From Bacteroidota bacterium (GTDB lineage Bacteria > Bacteroidota > Bacteroidia > Chitinophagales > LD1): DNA of 64,000 bases. A program made the translations under genes and the position numbers. Each line of letters opens with the position of its first letter. Positions within the stretch are counted from its first letter, which is position 1. The stretch lies in the NCBI GenBank assembly GCA_947476645.1, contig CANJRM010000001.1:25205-89204 (forward strand). Reading direction: 5' to 3'. The notes under the pieces are model-generated. The model ran no database searches. It had not been told where the DNA came from and worked only from the letters and a program-made list of their open reading frames with translations. Shown here piece by piece: positions 1-8,852 of the stretch.

Positions 1-1176
1 TTTCCCAACCTGCACTTGTTTGTTCTCATCGGCATTTTTGTTCAACACTTTCTTGTAAATATCAAGAGTGAAGATGGTAGCGATAGAGTTTGTTTTACCC
101 GCCAACGATGCCACAATAGCGGCAGTAAGCGCGGCAAAGCTCAATCCTTTTAAACCCGCAGGAAGAAGATTCAATAAAACAGGATATGCTCTATCACCTG
201 CAATCACTCCATCGGCATTCAGCAATTCGGTTTGAAAACTTCCCTGCTGATACAGCACAAATGCAGCGATACCCGGCAGCACTACAATCACCGGCATCAA
301 TAATTTCAAAAACGCGGCAAACAAAATTCCGTTACGCGCAGTCGGCAAATCAGCACCGAGAGCACGTTGCGTAATGTATTGATTGCATCCCCAGTAACTG
401 AAGTTGGCAATCCACATACCACCGAGCAAAACAGTCAAGCCCGGCAAATCCAAATAACTTGGATTATCACGTTGCAAAATCATGTGAAAGTGGTCGCCTG
501 CATGTTGTGTCATTAAATGAAAACCGTTCAGCACACCGGTAGTTCCGAATTTTTCTGCAACGAGATTAAGCGCGAGATATGTTGTAACCAATCCGCCCAA
601 CACCAAAAAGAAAACCTGAATCACATCGGTAAAACCAATCACTTTCATTCCACCAAGCGTTATGAAAATGGCAAACACAGCTAAGCAATACATACAGAGC
701 GATAAACTCAAACCCGAAATACTACTGATAGCCAATGCACCGAGAAATAAAATGGAAGTGAGATTCACCACTACATAAAGCAACAACCAAAACACAGCCA
801 TTATCATAGCCACTGTGCCGTTATAGCGCGTGCTTAAGAACTGCGGCATGGTGTAAATTTTATTTTTCAAATACACCGGCATAAAGAAGACTGCAACGAT
901 AATCAGCGTTGCCGCTGCCATCCATTCATAACTCGCAACGGCTAAACCCAATTTGAAACCTGCACCACTCATGCCTATGAATTGCTCGGCAGAAATGTTT
1001 GATGCAATCAATGATGCACCGATAGCCCACCAGGTCAATGCCCCTTCAGCCAAAAAATAATCTTTGGAATCTGCATTCGCTTTTTTCTTGCGCTGGTAAA
1101 TCCAAAAGCCGTATCCGGCAACAATTAAAAAATAGAATAGAAAAACAATGTAGTCGAGGGTGGCGAGTTGATGCAT
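1..1176 (-). CDS. Sodium/solute symporter (SSS/SGLT family), partial
   Basis: Inner-membrane sodium-driven symporter, probably for a sugar. The frame is open from the ATG at 1176 to the window edge, giving 392 residues without the C-terminus. The N-terminus (MHQLATLDYIVFLFYFL) is the usual first helix of SSS proteins. Further in are the family segments around SNISAEQFIGMSGAG and, near the window edge, LPAGLKGLSFAALTAAIVAS followed by an IFTLDIYKK motif, as in sodium/glucose-galactose carriers. Many hydrophobic helices are visible. An alpha-galactosidase lies about 3 kb away, so a sugar substrate is plausible but not shown. The family is firm; the substrate is inferred. Confidence 0.85.
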   Translation of the reverse strand, partial: MHQLATLDYIVFLFYFLIVAGYGFWIYQRKKKANADSKDYFLAEGALTWWAIGASLIASNISAEQFIGMSGAGFKLGLAVASYEWMAAATLIIVAVFFMPVYLKNKIYTMPQFLSTRYNGTVAMIMAVFWLLLYVVVNLTSILFLGALAISSISGLSLSLCMYCLAVFAIFITLGGMKVIGFTDVIQVFFLVLGGLVTTYLALNLVAEKFGTTGVLNGFHLMTQHAGDHFHMILQRDNPSYLDLPGLTVLLGGMWIANFSYWGCNQYITQRALGADLPTARNGILFAAFLKLLMPVIVVLPGIAAFVLYQQGSFQTELLNADGVIAGDRAYPVLLNLLPAGLKGLSFAALTAAIVASLAGKTNSIATIFTLDIYKKVLNKNADENKQVQVGK

Positions 1177-1233
1177 GTGTGGTGGTTTACATCAAACCTA
1201 CATGAATCGTTTAAAAAACAAAATTTAAGTTCC

Positions 1234-2016
1234 TTACGGAATAATCACCGTTTTGCTTTTTATGGAATGTGCACTGAAATATCCCATCGCGGCAGGGGTG
1301 TAAACCGGGTCAGGATTTGCAGGAGCAGCTGGTGCTCCAAAATTGTTTTGATTCTGGTCGAACTGGTCGAAGAAAGTATAAACCTGTTGGCTGATGCTCC
1401 AAAGTTCAGCTTCTAATGTGTCACCGGAAGCTAAATCCTTATGCGGAATATTAAACTCACGAATTTTGCCATCCCAAAGACGGTCGCTATGTTGGCCGTG
1501 ATAACCATCGCGCACAGAAAATACCTGATAATAATTGGGCACTCCTGATGGGTCTCGAATTTGCATTTTGGTAGTGGTTTTCAGTTCGCCTTGAAAATTT
1601 GTTTCGGTAGAAATAAGAATGCTGTCAATATCTACAGGAGGATTCATTTTGCAAAGCGAAACATAAGTAGTGCCTTCAACGGTTGCACTCAACTTATACG
1701 TTCTGCCAACCGTGCCTTGTATAAAATTGGTTTGATACAAACCGGTAATAAAACCAGGCGCTAGAGTATCTATATTGCCCGCATCATCACTAATAACTAC
1801 CAGTGCGCCACCTATGCCGATAAAATCATTGTTCTCGGTGTAGAGTCGCGACTTGGTAATGGCTACATAATAAGGACCGGGCTTATCGTTCACTCGTCCT
1901 TCAATAGTTACTTGCGGCTCAGAGTTCTTCAGCTTCAAATCAATTTTTTCGGTGCAAGCCGAATTGACAATAACAGCACCTAATGCGATGGCGATTGTTC
2001 TCAAAATGTTTCTCAT
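1234..2016 (-). CDS. DUF4249-type outer-membrane lipoprotein
   Basis: Predicted lipoprotein of 260 aa. The N-terminus has basic residues, a hydrophobic stretch and a lipobox-like VNSAC at about residues 16-20, so Cys20 would be lipidated. The rest is beta-rich with the DUF4249 pattern (early VTIEGRVNDKPGPYYVAITKS; later a nested-strand region). DUF4249 genes usually sit directly beside a TonB-dependent receptor with a carboxypeptidase-like N-domain, as here: the upstream receptor gene ends 2 bp before this start. By analogy with SusCD-like pairs it may help capture a ligand at the outer membrane. The ligand is unknown. Confidence 0.75.
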   Translation of the reverse strand: MRNILRTIAIALGAVIVNSACTEKIDLKLKNSEPQVTIEGRVNDKPGPYYVAITKSRLYTENNDFIGIGGALVVISDDAGNIDTLAPGFITGLYQTNFIQGTVGRTYKLSATVEGTTYVSLCKMNPPVDIDSILISTETNFQGELKTTTKMQIRDPSGVPNYYQVFSVRDGYHGQHSDRLWDGKIREFNIPHKDLASGDTLEAELWSISQQVYTFFDQFDQNQNNFGAPAAPANPDPVYTPAAMGYFSAHSIKSKTVIIP

Positions 2017-2018
2017 GA

Positions 2019-4361
2019 TTATTTCTGCTTTTTCTTTAGTGGTGCAAAACTGAATTTGAAATTGTAGGTGATAGAAGGAACAATGCGGAAGAGATAAGTC
2101 TTTTCAGCATAGCTTGTTCCCGTATTGTAATCGGTTTTAAAATCAATACTGTAAGCGTTCTTGCGCGCATACAAATTGTAAACGCTGATGTTCAAATCAT
2201 GTTCCCATGTTTTGCGTTTCTTCAAAACAAAAGTTGCTCCTATATCCAAACGGTGATAAGCCGGAAAGCGGTCTTGATTTCTATCGCCATACAGCGGAAC
2301 TATTTCTCCGTTCAACACATATTTACCAATGGGAAACGTAGCGGCAAGTCCTGTATAATAAACCCAGGTAGCAGAAATATTTATGCGCGGAGTAATGTCA
2401 TACATCAGCACAATACTCAAATCGTGTGTACGGTCATAGCGTGATGCAAACCATGTTCCGCGATTCACAGTAGGAAACTTTCTTTCGCTACGCGAGAAAG
2501 TATAACTCACCCAACCCGTAAATTTTCCTTCTTTCTTTTTGAAGAAAAATTCAGCACCATACGCTCTACCTACTCCATACAGCAATTCAGTTTCCACTGC
2601 TTCATTTGCACGAAGCGTAGCTCCGTTTTTATAATCAATTTGATTTTGCATCCACTTGTAATATCCTTCTACCGAAAGCTCGAACATATCTTTATGAAAG
2701 TTGACAAAGTAACCCGCGCTCACCTGATCAGAAATTTCAGGCTTCGTGTTGTTACTTGTCATTATCCAACGGTCAGTAGGAGCAGAAGTGGTAGTGGTAG
2801 AAAGCTGATGTAGATTTTGCACGTTGCGCGAGTAAGCCGCTTTAAAACTCATGCTCGGAATAAAATTATAGCTGATAGAAACGCGCGGCTCGGGATTAAA
2901 ATACGTTTTACCAAACTGCCCTAACTTTAAATTGAACGTGTCAATCGCATCTTCATTCGGAAACTTGAAATATTTGGAAGGCCCCACCTGACTGAAAACA
3001 GAAAGACGAATGCCATAATTGATATTCACTTTGTTCCAAAGTGAAATTTCGTGTTGCGCATATACCGAACTTTCCCATCCATAATTTTTAGTGAGTATAA
3101 TATTTCCTATGCGAGCAGTATCGCTCGATATAACCTGACCGGGAACAATCGTATGAAACGTGGTGAGGAAACCAAACTTCAATTTGTTTTTTGAATTGAG
3201 GTAGTAATCCAAATCTTCCTTCAAACTAAAATCGCGAATCTGCGATTTCACATCAATGCTCGCTACGTTTATACCAATGGTATAATTGAATTCATTGTAG
3301 ATAAAGGAAGTGTTCGAAAAAAGTTTGTCGCTAAAAATGTGATTCCAGCGAAGAGTAGCCGTAGCGTTTCCATACACAATAGTGAACCGGTCCTGCAAAC
3401 CAAATTTATCCTGACCGAAATAACCCGAAAGAAAAATTCTATCGCGCTTACCAATTCGATAATTTGCTTTGGCGTTGATGTCATAGAAATAGAGAATACT
3501 CTTTTTAAGATTCTCCTTCTTCGACAACTTCAAAAACAAATCGGCATACGTTCTTCTTCCGGTTACGATAAACGAACCTTTGTCTTTTACAATTGGTCCT
3601 TCAATATTCAAGCGCGAAGAAATTAAACCTATGCCACCGCCAATCACATATTCTTTGCTGTTGCCTTCTTTCATTTTCAAATCTAACACACTCGCTAAGC
3701 GTCCACCGTATTCCGCAGGCATATTGCCTTTGTAAAGCGTAGCATCTTTAATGGCATCATTATTAAACACCGAAAAAAAACCGAGCAAATGCGCAGGACT
3801 ATAAACAGTTGCTTCATCAAGCAAAATCAAGTTTTGGTCGTTGCTCCCACCACGCACATAATAACCTGCATTGCCTTCACTTGCCGGCTGAACACCAGGC
3901 AAAAGCTGAATCGTTTTCAGAATATCTTTTTCGCCAAACAGTACAGGAATTTTTTCAAGCTGTTTTATATCCAACTTAATAGCACTCACTTGTGAGGTGG
4001 TAATATTTTCGTTGCTCTTAGTGGCTTTTACTTCTACTTCTTTCAATGTTTTTGATGCAGGCGAAAGCGAAACATTGATGCTTTGACTTTTCATCGAATC
4101 AAGCGTTACGCTATAATCTTCATAGCCAACGTAACGAACAGCAATTTCCTTTTTTGAAGCGGGAATAGTGAGTGAATAAAAACCGTAAGCATTCGTAACC
4201 GCACCAATGCCGGTGGTATCTTTCAAAAAAATCGTTGCCCCAATTAGCTCCTCTCCTGTTTTACCATCTTTAATGGTGCCACTGATGGTAAATTTTGTTT
4301 GAGAAAAAAGCGAAACAGAAAACAAAAAACTCAAGACAATCAATAGAACATTTTTTCTCAT
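2019..4361 (-). CDS. TonB-dependent receptor with carboxypeptidase-like N-domain
   Basis: Outer-membrane active transporter of 780 aa. I start it at the ATG at 4361 (MRKNVLLIVLSFLFSVSLFSQ, a clean signal peptide) rather than at an in-frame site 12 codons upstream. Residues of about 25-105 form a carboxypeptidase-D-like fold (FTISGTIKDGKTGEELIGATI), followed by a plug domain (IQLLPGVQPASEGNAGYYVRGG, residues of about 150-175) and a long beta-barrel of alternating strands ending in an aromatic-rich strand. It forms an operon with the DUF4249 lipoprotein. The ligand cannot be read from the sequence. It is transcribed divergently from the GH27 gene with about 130 bp between start codons. Confidence 0.9.
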   Translation of the reverse strand: MRKNVLLIVLSFLFSVSLFSQTKFTISGTIKDGKTGEELIGATIFLKDTTGIGAVTNAYGFYSLTIPASKKEIAVRYVGYEDYSVTLDSMKSQSINVSLSPASKTLKEVEVKATKSNENITTSQVSAIKLDIKQLEKIPVLFGEKDILKTIQLLPGVQPASEGNAGYYVRGGSNDQNLILLDEATVYSPAHLLGFFSVFNNDAIKDATLYKGNMPAEYGGRLASVLDLKMKEGNSKEYVIGGGIGLISSRLNIEGPIVKDKGSFIVTGRRTYADLFLKLSKKENLKKSILYFYDINAKANYRIGKRDRIFLSGYFGQDKFGLQDRFTIVYGNATATLRWNHIFSDKLFSNTSFIYNEFNYTIGINVASIDVKSQIRDFSLKEDLDYYLNSKNKLKFGFLTTFHTIVPGQVISSDTARIGNIILTKNYGWESSVYAQHEISLWNKVNINYGIRLSVFSQVGPSKYFKFPNEDAIDTFNLKLGQFGKTYFNPEPRVSISYNFIPSMSFKAAYSRNVQNLHQLSTTTTSAPTDRWIMTSNNTKPEISDQVSAGYFVNFHKDMFELSVEGYYKWMQNQIDYKNGATLRANEAVETELLYGVGRAYGAEFFFKKKEGKFTGWVSYTFSRSERKFPTVNRGTWFASRYDRTHDLSIVLMYDITPRINISATWVYYTGLAATFPIGKYVLNGEIVPLYGDRNQDRFPAYHRLDIGATFVLKKRKTWEHDLNISVYNLYARKNAYSIDFKTDYNTGTSYAEKTYLFRIVPSITYNFKFSFAPLKKKQK

Positions 4362-4490
4362 TCTGAATTTCAATTTAGGGCGCAAATGAAGAAACATATA
4401 CTTACTTATGGTCTGTTTTTATTCAGAACGTAGGAAACAACAAATGAAACGTTTATTTTGTTCGATATTTTACTGAAACATAAAATCCAC

Positions 4491-5972
4491 ATGAAATACT
4501 TTTCTTTCCTAACAGCAGTTCTGCTTTCCCTGCAAATTCAGTCGCAAAACATTTCACCCCTTTACGAAGGCGTTCCCGTTTTTCACGGAGCAAAAATTAC
4601 AGGCAACTTTCCCAACACAGAATTTCTTTTTACCGTTCCGGCAACAGGCGAACGTCCAATTTCGTTCTCCGCGGAAAATCTCCCGAAAGGATTAAGCATT
4701 GATGCAAGCACCGGAATTGTTCGCGGCACTGTAAAAGAGAAAGGCTCTTACACCGTGAAAATTTTGGCAACCAACACGAAAGGAAGAGCAGGCGAGAATC
4801 TAAAAATTGAGATTGGCGACAAACTTTGTCTCACTCCTCCAATGGGCTGGAACAGCTGGAATGTTTTCACCAACACGCTCGATGAAAAATTGGTGATGGA
4901 AACTGCCGATGCCATGGTAAGTACCGGCATGCGCGACCTCGGCTATCAATACATTAATATGGATGACTACTGGCACGCAGTTTCGCGCGATGATGATGGA
5001 AAGCCGGTAGCGAATGCTGAAAAATTTCCGCACGGAATTAAATGGCTTTCCGATTATGTTCACTCCAAAGGATTGAAACTCGGTATCTATTCCGATGCCG
5101 GTGATAAAACCTGTGGCAAATGTTTTGGTGGTTTTCAGCATGAAGAAATTGATGCCAAGGTGTATGCAGAATGGGGAGTGGATTTGCTGAAATACGATTT
5201 CTGTTTTGCTCCGCTTAAGAAGAGCGAAGCTATTGCGCGTTACACAACTATGGGAAAGGCACTTAAAAATTCCGGCCGCTCTATAGTTTATAGTATTTGC
5301 AATTGGGGTGTTTTTGCTCCATGGAAATGGGGCGAACAGGTAGGCGGAAATTACTGGCGCACTACACCCGATATTATGGACACATGGAAACGAACTCCGT
5401 TTTGGACGGGAAGCTTTTCAAGTATTCTGAAGCGGGAAACGAACCTTGATAAATATGCCGGTCCAGGTCATTGGAACGACCCCGACATGATGATTGTAGG
5501 CAATTATGGAAAAGGAAAAGCGACCGGTGGCGGTGGTCAATACAAAGGTTTGAGCGACCTGGAATATCAAACACACATGAGTTTGTGGTGTATGCTCAAT
5601 GCGCCTCTGCTTTCGAGTTGCGATTTGCGTAGTATGAACGAGCCGACAAAAAATATTTTGCTTAATCCTGAAATTCTTGCCATTAATCAGGATGAAAAAG
5701 GCGAGCAGGCAAAATTGATTCAAACCAAAAACGGAGTGCAGGTTTATATGAAGCATCTTGCAGATAGTTCTTTGGCAGTAGCTTTATTCAATACAAATAA
5801 GTCGGATACAAAATTTGATTTCAAAGCAGAAGGTGAATTCAAAGGCACATGGAACGCCCGCGATGTATGGCAACACAAAGATGGGGGTGTTCTTAAAGAT
5901 AAATTAACCTTCAAGTTAAAGACGCATGAAACACTTGTGCTTAGGTTAGCGCCTTATTATTTTTCGTTTTAA
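4491..5972 (+). CDS. GH27 alpha-galactosidase, secreted, with N-terminal Ig-like domain
   Basis: Hydrolyses terminal alpha-linked galactose. 493 aa from the ATG at 4491, which opens a signal peptide (MKYFSFLTAVLLSLQIQSQ); the frame extends 11 codons upstream but without a signal-like sequence. Residues of about 35-110 form a putative-Ig module (PKGLSIDASTGIVRGT). The catalytic barrel begins at LTPPMGWNSWN. The nucleophile is Asp236 in LLKYDFC and the acid/base Asp294 in WRTTPDI, followed by GHWNDPDMM and AINQDEKG, all classic for family GH27. A C-terminal beta-sandwich closes the protein. The next gene starts 10 bp downstream, so the two are probably co-transcribed. Confidence 0.93.
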   Translation: MKYFSFLTAVLLSLQIQSQNISPLYEGVPVFHGAKITGNFPNTEFLFTVPATGERPISFSAENLPKGLSIDASTGIVRGTVKEKGSYTVKILATNTKGRAGENLKIEIGDKLCLTPPMGWNSWNVFTNTLDEKLVMETADAMVSTGMRDLGYQYINMDDYWHAVSRDDDGKPVANAEKFPHGIKWLSDYVHSKGLKLGIYSDAGDKTCGKCFGGFQHEEIDAKVYAEWGVDLLKYDFCFAPLKKSEAIARYTTMGKALKNSGRSIVYSICNWGVFAPWKWGEQVGGNYWRTTPDIMDTWKRTPFWTGSFSSILKRETNLDKYAGPGHWNDPDMMIVGNYGKGKATGGGGQYKGLSDLEYQTHMSLWCMLNAPLLSSCDLRSMNEPTKNILLNPEILAINQDEKGEQAKLIQTKNGVQVYMKHLADSSLAVALFNTNKSDTKFDFKAEGEFKGTWNARDVWQHKDGGVLKDKLTFKLKTHETLVLRLAPYYFSF

Positions 5973-5982
5973 AAATTTCATC

Positions 5983-7062
5983 ATGAACAAAATTCCTTCT
6001 GTCCTTTTCATTCTTTGTGTAGCAGTTTCATTTGCACAAGACGTTCCCAAAACTCAAAACGTAATCCTCGTAACTTTTGATGGCTACCGTTGGCAGGAAA
6101 TGTTTAAAGGCGCACAGAAAAAACTAATCGGCAATAAAAAACTGGTGAGGGATATTCCTACACTGGAGAAAAAGTATTGGGCGGACGATGCAATTGCCCG
6201 TAGAGAAAAGCTAACTCCGTTTATCTGGAACACCGTTGCTAAACAAGGAAGCATTATTGGCGAAAGAAAACACTCCAGTAAAATGCAGGTAACCAATATA
6301 CACCGTTTTTCTTATCCTGGTTATAGTGAAATCTTCAGCGGATGGGGCAACCGCAAAATAAACAGCAACGATTATCCCGATAATCCGAACCATACCATTT
6401 GGGATTTTCTGCAAGCCGATGCAAGTTTCAAAAACAAAATTGTTGCGGTGGCAACCTGGGATGCCTTTCCGCGCATCATCAACACCAAGCGAAACGGAGT
6501 TCCGGTTTATGTAAACATTAAAGACACTGCCGGCACTTGTCGCAGCGGAAATATTTTGTTACAGGGCTGGGATACTAAATGTCCCGCATCAAACGGATTT
6601 ATCACCGAAGATTCACTCACCTATCATTTCGCAAAAGAATACATCGTAAAAAATCATCCGCGCTTCGCCTTTATAGGTTTCGATGAAACTGATGAAATGG
6701 CGCACGAAGGCAAATACGATTCGTATCTCAACAGCGCGAACCAACTCGATGGCTACATGCAGGACCTTTGGAATTTTATTCAAAGCGACCCGCAATACAA
6801 GGACAACACAACATTGATTATCACCTGCGACCACGGTCGCGGACATTTAGGCATGAACATGTGGAAGCATCACGGAGGGTTGGTTTTCTCTTCCAACAAA
6901 ATATGGGTGGCTGCTATTGGTGCCGGAATTAAAAGTCAGGGAGTGTTGAAGAAGGGGCATTTCTATCAGAAACAAATTGCCGCTACCATCACTAAACTTT
7001 TCGGAAAGAAATTTTCAGACGAGCAAAAAATCGGCAAGCCGATTGATGCCATACTGAACTAA
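5983..7062 (+). CDS. Secreted alkaline-phosphatase-superfamily phosphodiesterase/phosphatase
   Basis: Predicted exported metal-dependent hydrolase of 359 aa with signal peptide MNKIPSVLFILCVAVSFAQ. Metal-binding signatures of the alkaline phosphatase/sulfatase superfamily are visible: NVILVTFDGYRWQEMF (first Asp, nucleophile region), FDETDEMAHEGKYDSYLNS (second Asp with His) and ITCDHGRG followed by MWKHHG (last Asp and His ligands). Substrate could be a phosphate mono- or diester. It lies 10 bp downstream of the GH27 gene. Its stop codon at 7060-7062 abuts the stop of the convergent YjdI-like gene with no spacer. Confidence 0.8.
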   Translation: MNKIPSVLFILCVAVSFAQDVPKTQNVILVTFDGYRWQEMFKGAQKKLIGNKKLVRDIPTLEKKYWADDAIARREKLTPFIWNTVAKQGSIIGERKHSSKMQVTNIHRFSYPGYSEIFSGWGNRKINSNDYPDNPNHTIWDFLQADASFKNKIVAVATWDAFPRIINTKRNGVPVYVNIKDTAGTCRSGNILLQGWDTKCPASNGFITEDSLTYHFAKEYIVKNHPRFAFIGFDETDEMAHEGKYDSYLNSANQLDGYMQDLWNFIQSDPQYKDNTTLIITCDHGRGHLGMNMWKHHGGLVFSSNKIWVAAIGAGIKSQGVLKKGHFYQKQIAATITKLFGKKFSDEQKIGKPIDAILN

Positions 7063-7290
7063 TTATTTTTTCTCGGCATTCAGGTAAAAACTAAGCGCAC
7101 CGTTCGGGCACTTCTTCACCTGTTCCATAATTTCTTCGGTTGAGGCGCTCTCGGGTTTTATCCAGGGGTTTGCTCTGGAATTAAAAACTTCGGGCAAACC
7201 CTGCACACAATTTGCAGAGTGCTGGCAAAGCGCGTTCTTCCAAACAATGGTTACTTCTCCGTTGGTGTATTCTTTGGTTACTTCTTTCAT
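7063..7290 (-). CDS. YjdI-like divergent mono-cluster 4Fe-4S protein
   Basis: Small 75-aa iron-sulfur protein of the YjdI/Fer4_19 type. The pattern is KEYTNGEVTIVWKNALCQHSANC, then FNSRANPWIKP, then a final CPNGALS; Cys in CQHSANC and CPNGAL would hold one cluster. It overlaps the upstream DoxX gene by 4 nt (ATGA), so the two are translationally coupled. It is the last gene of the redox operon. Electron-transfer partners cannot be read here; the family is usually found with small redox and stress proteins. Confidence 0.85.
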   Translation of the reverse strand: MKEVTKEYTNGEVTIVWKNALCQHSANCVQGLPEVFNSRANPWIKPESASTEEIMEQVKKCPNGALSFYLNAEKK

Positions 7291-7709
7291 TCTCCAAGTT
7301 TACTGAAAAATAAATTATCTAGACTATATTTTCCAGCCCCCTTAAGTAACAGCGTAACGTAAATAGCGAGATATAAAAACGCTGTTTGTCCGTCCCCAAA
7401 AACATCTCCGCTGTGCGCTTGAAAAACAGCAACCAGCATAGTGATGATAAGCGGAATCAAAGCAAAGCGTGTTGCTAAACCTGCAATTAAAAGTAGCGAG
7501 CAGAAAAATTCGGCAAACACAACTAAAGCAAGCGATGTGCTCATGCCCAAGCCCATAAAGTCCATGAACTTTGCTTGCATTTCTGAAAAGTGTGTGAGTT
7601 TTCCGTAACCGTGATGCGCCATCAACACACCGGCAGTTACCCGAAGAATGAGCAGGGCAATGTTCACCTGCGAATCATTAATTTTTGCGGAAAGAATTTT
7701 CTTAATCAT
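7287..7709 (-). CDS. DoxX family membrane protein
   Basis: 140-aa integral membrane protein with four hydrophobic helices. The sequence (VNIALLILRVTAGVLMAHHG, then FAEFFCSLLLIAGLATRFALIP) matches DoxX/YphA-type proteins, which in several bacteria belong to complexes involved in redox or sulfur-oxidant stress. It starts 2 bp after the haem-binding-domain gene and overlaps the YjdI-like gene by 4 nt, so it belongs to the same operon. The exact biochemical role is unknown. Confidence 0.85.
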   Translation of the reverse strand: MIKKILSAKINDSQVNIALLILRVTAGVLMAHHGYGKLTHFSEMQAKFMDFMGLGMSTSLALVVFAEFFCSLLLIAGLATRFALIPLIITMLVAVFQAHSGDVFGDGQTAFLYLAIYVTLLLKGAGKYSLDNLFFSKLGE

Positions 7710-7711
7710 GA

Positions 7712-8212
7712 TTATGGATTTTGCTTTTTGCGAAGCAAACTATCCATAGGATAGGTTGCCTCCATCTGTTTGCGAATATTTTTTGTCCAGCTAATCAAGG
7801 TTTCTTTTTGTTCTGCCGAAAGCACCGCATTGCGGTGAATGAAGGTGTAAGAAGATAAAGGCATTTCGCCCTCGGTCAGCAGTTCTTCGGTTTCTTTCAA
7901 TTTATTGTATTGCCTCCGCGGACTGTAACTTGCAAACTCATCAAAGTTCAATTTTCCTTTTGCTTCTGTTACATGATTATTCAGCCACCAGGCCACGGGC
8001 TGAATGTTATTATACCTGGGATAAACAGTGTTATTGCTGTGGCAATCATTACAGCTTGTCACCAGAATAGTTTTCACTTCTTCGGGTGTGGTATATACAG
8101 AAGCAATATTATTTGCCTGAACTCCACCGGCAACATTCTTTTCAGGATGAAAGAATTGAATGGCCACTATAATGATGACCAAACCCAACAAAGCCATTTT
8201 TAGTTTATTCAT
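7712..8212 (-). CDS. Haem-binding-domain protein (Haem_bd, CxxCH)
   Basis: 166-aa membrane-anchored, periplasm-facing protein. An N-terminal hydrophobic anchor (MALLGLVIIIVAIQFF) precedes a CNDCH motif at about residues 54-58, which would bind covalent haem c. The following NNTVYPRYNNIQPVAWWLNNHV segment is typical of the Haem_bd domain common in Bacteroidota. It overlaps the end of the FMN reductase gene by 8 nt. Together with the FMN reductase, DoxX and YjdI neighbours it suggests a small electron-transfer or redox-stress pathway, an inference from context. Confidence 0.82.
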   Translation of the reverse strand: MNKLKMALLGLVIIIVAIQFFHPEKNVAGGVQANNIASVYTTPEEVKTILVTSCNDCHSNNTVYPRYNNIQPVAWWLNNHVTEAKGKLNFDEFASYSPRRQYNKLKETEELLTEGEMPLSSYTFIHRNAVLSAEQKETLISWTKNIRKQMEATYPMDSLLRKKQNP

Positions 8213-8768
8213 TAAACACCTTTTTAGTTGCTACTGCTTCGGCTAGCCAGATAAACTCATTGCTAAAGCTCATAATGTTGTTCGAAAATTTTTCTTCGAT
8301 CAAACATCCGTTACCATCAAAGCGTTGCGCCATGTTTCCTATCACCAGCATATTGGGACAAGGTATACCAAACCAGGCACAGATTTGATTTTGCATGGCC
8401 ACTGCTGCACGTATTCCCCCCATGGCTCCTTCACTGGCGGTTACAATTCCGAAAACTTTCTTCGTCTGCTTTGGAAAATGGTCGAAAAGATTTCGAAGAG
8501 CAGAAGACATACTTCCATTGTATTCAGGGGTAACAAGCACAAAGGCATCTGCTGAATAAATTTTTTCCGCCACCTCTTTAAACTCGGCAGGTACATCGTT
8601 AATCGTGCTCCACACTTTTTGAATGAAAGGAATTTCATGTTCACGCAAATCCACAAACTGAAACTGATGGGCCGGATATTTCTCTGAAAAATATTTCAGC
8701 AAATATTTAGCAATACGAACGGTTACACTTTCCTTTCTCGGGCTTCCACTTACGATGGTGATTTTCAT
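8205..8768 (-). CDS. NAD(P)H-dependent FMN reductase
   Basis: Flavodoxin-fold reductase of 187 aa. The N-terminal loop GSPRKES binds FMN phosphate. TPEYNGSMSSALRNLFDH at about residues 78-95 is the hallmark of NADPH-dependent FMN/quinone/azo reductases, followed by GIVTASEGAMGG. It probably reduces quinones, flavins or electrophilic aromatics in the cytoplasm. It overlaps the downstream haem-binding gene by 8 nt; the 84-bp gap upstream holds a palindromic intergenic repeat. Confidence 0.9.
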   Translation of the reverse strand: MKITIVSGSPRKESVTVRIAKYLLKYFSEKYPAHQFQFVDLREHEIPFIQKVWSTINDVPAEFKEVAEKIYSADAFVLVTPEYNGSMSSALRNLFDHFPKQTKKVFGIVTASEGAMGGIRAAVAMQNQICAWFGIPCPNMLVIGNMAQRFDGNGCLIEEKFSNNIMSFSNEFIWLAEAVATKKVFNE

Positions 8769-8792
8769 TTTACGTTTTTAGTTTTTACAAGA

Positions 8793-8852
8793 GACGCAAA
8801 GACACAAAGTTTTTTGTAATTACTTAGTGCCTCCGCGTCTTTGTGTTCAGAT
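8793..8852. repeat. Intergenic palindromic repeat (GACGCAAAGACACAAAG type)
   Basis: Between the pirin stop and the FMN reductase start, the plus strand reads GACGCAAAGACACAAAG at about 8795-8811 and, after an AT-rich spacer, CGCGTCTTTGTGTTC at about 8836-8850. The two halves are imperfect inverted copies and would fold into a stem. Similar short-word palindromic elements are common between genes in Bacteroidota. It lies inside the operon, so it could act as a processing site or partial terminator between the pirin and reductase genes; this is inference. Confidence 0.65.
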
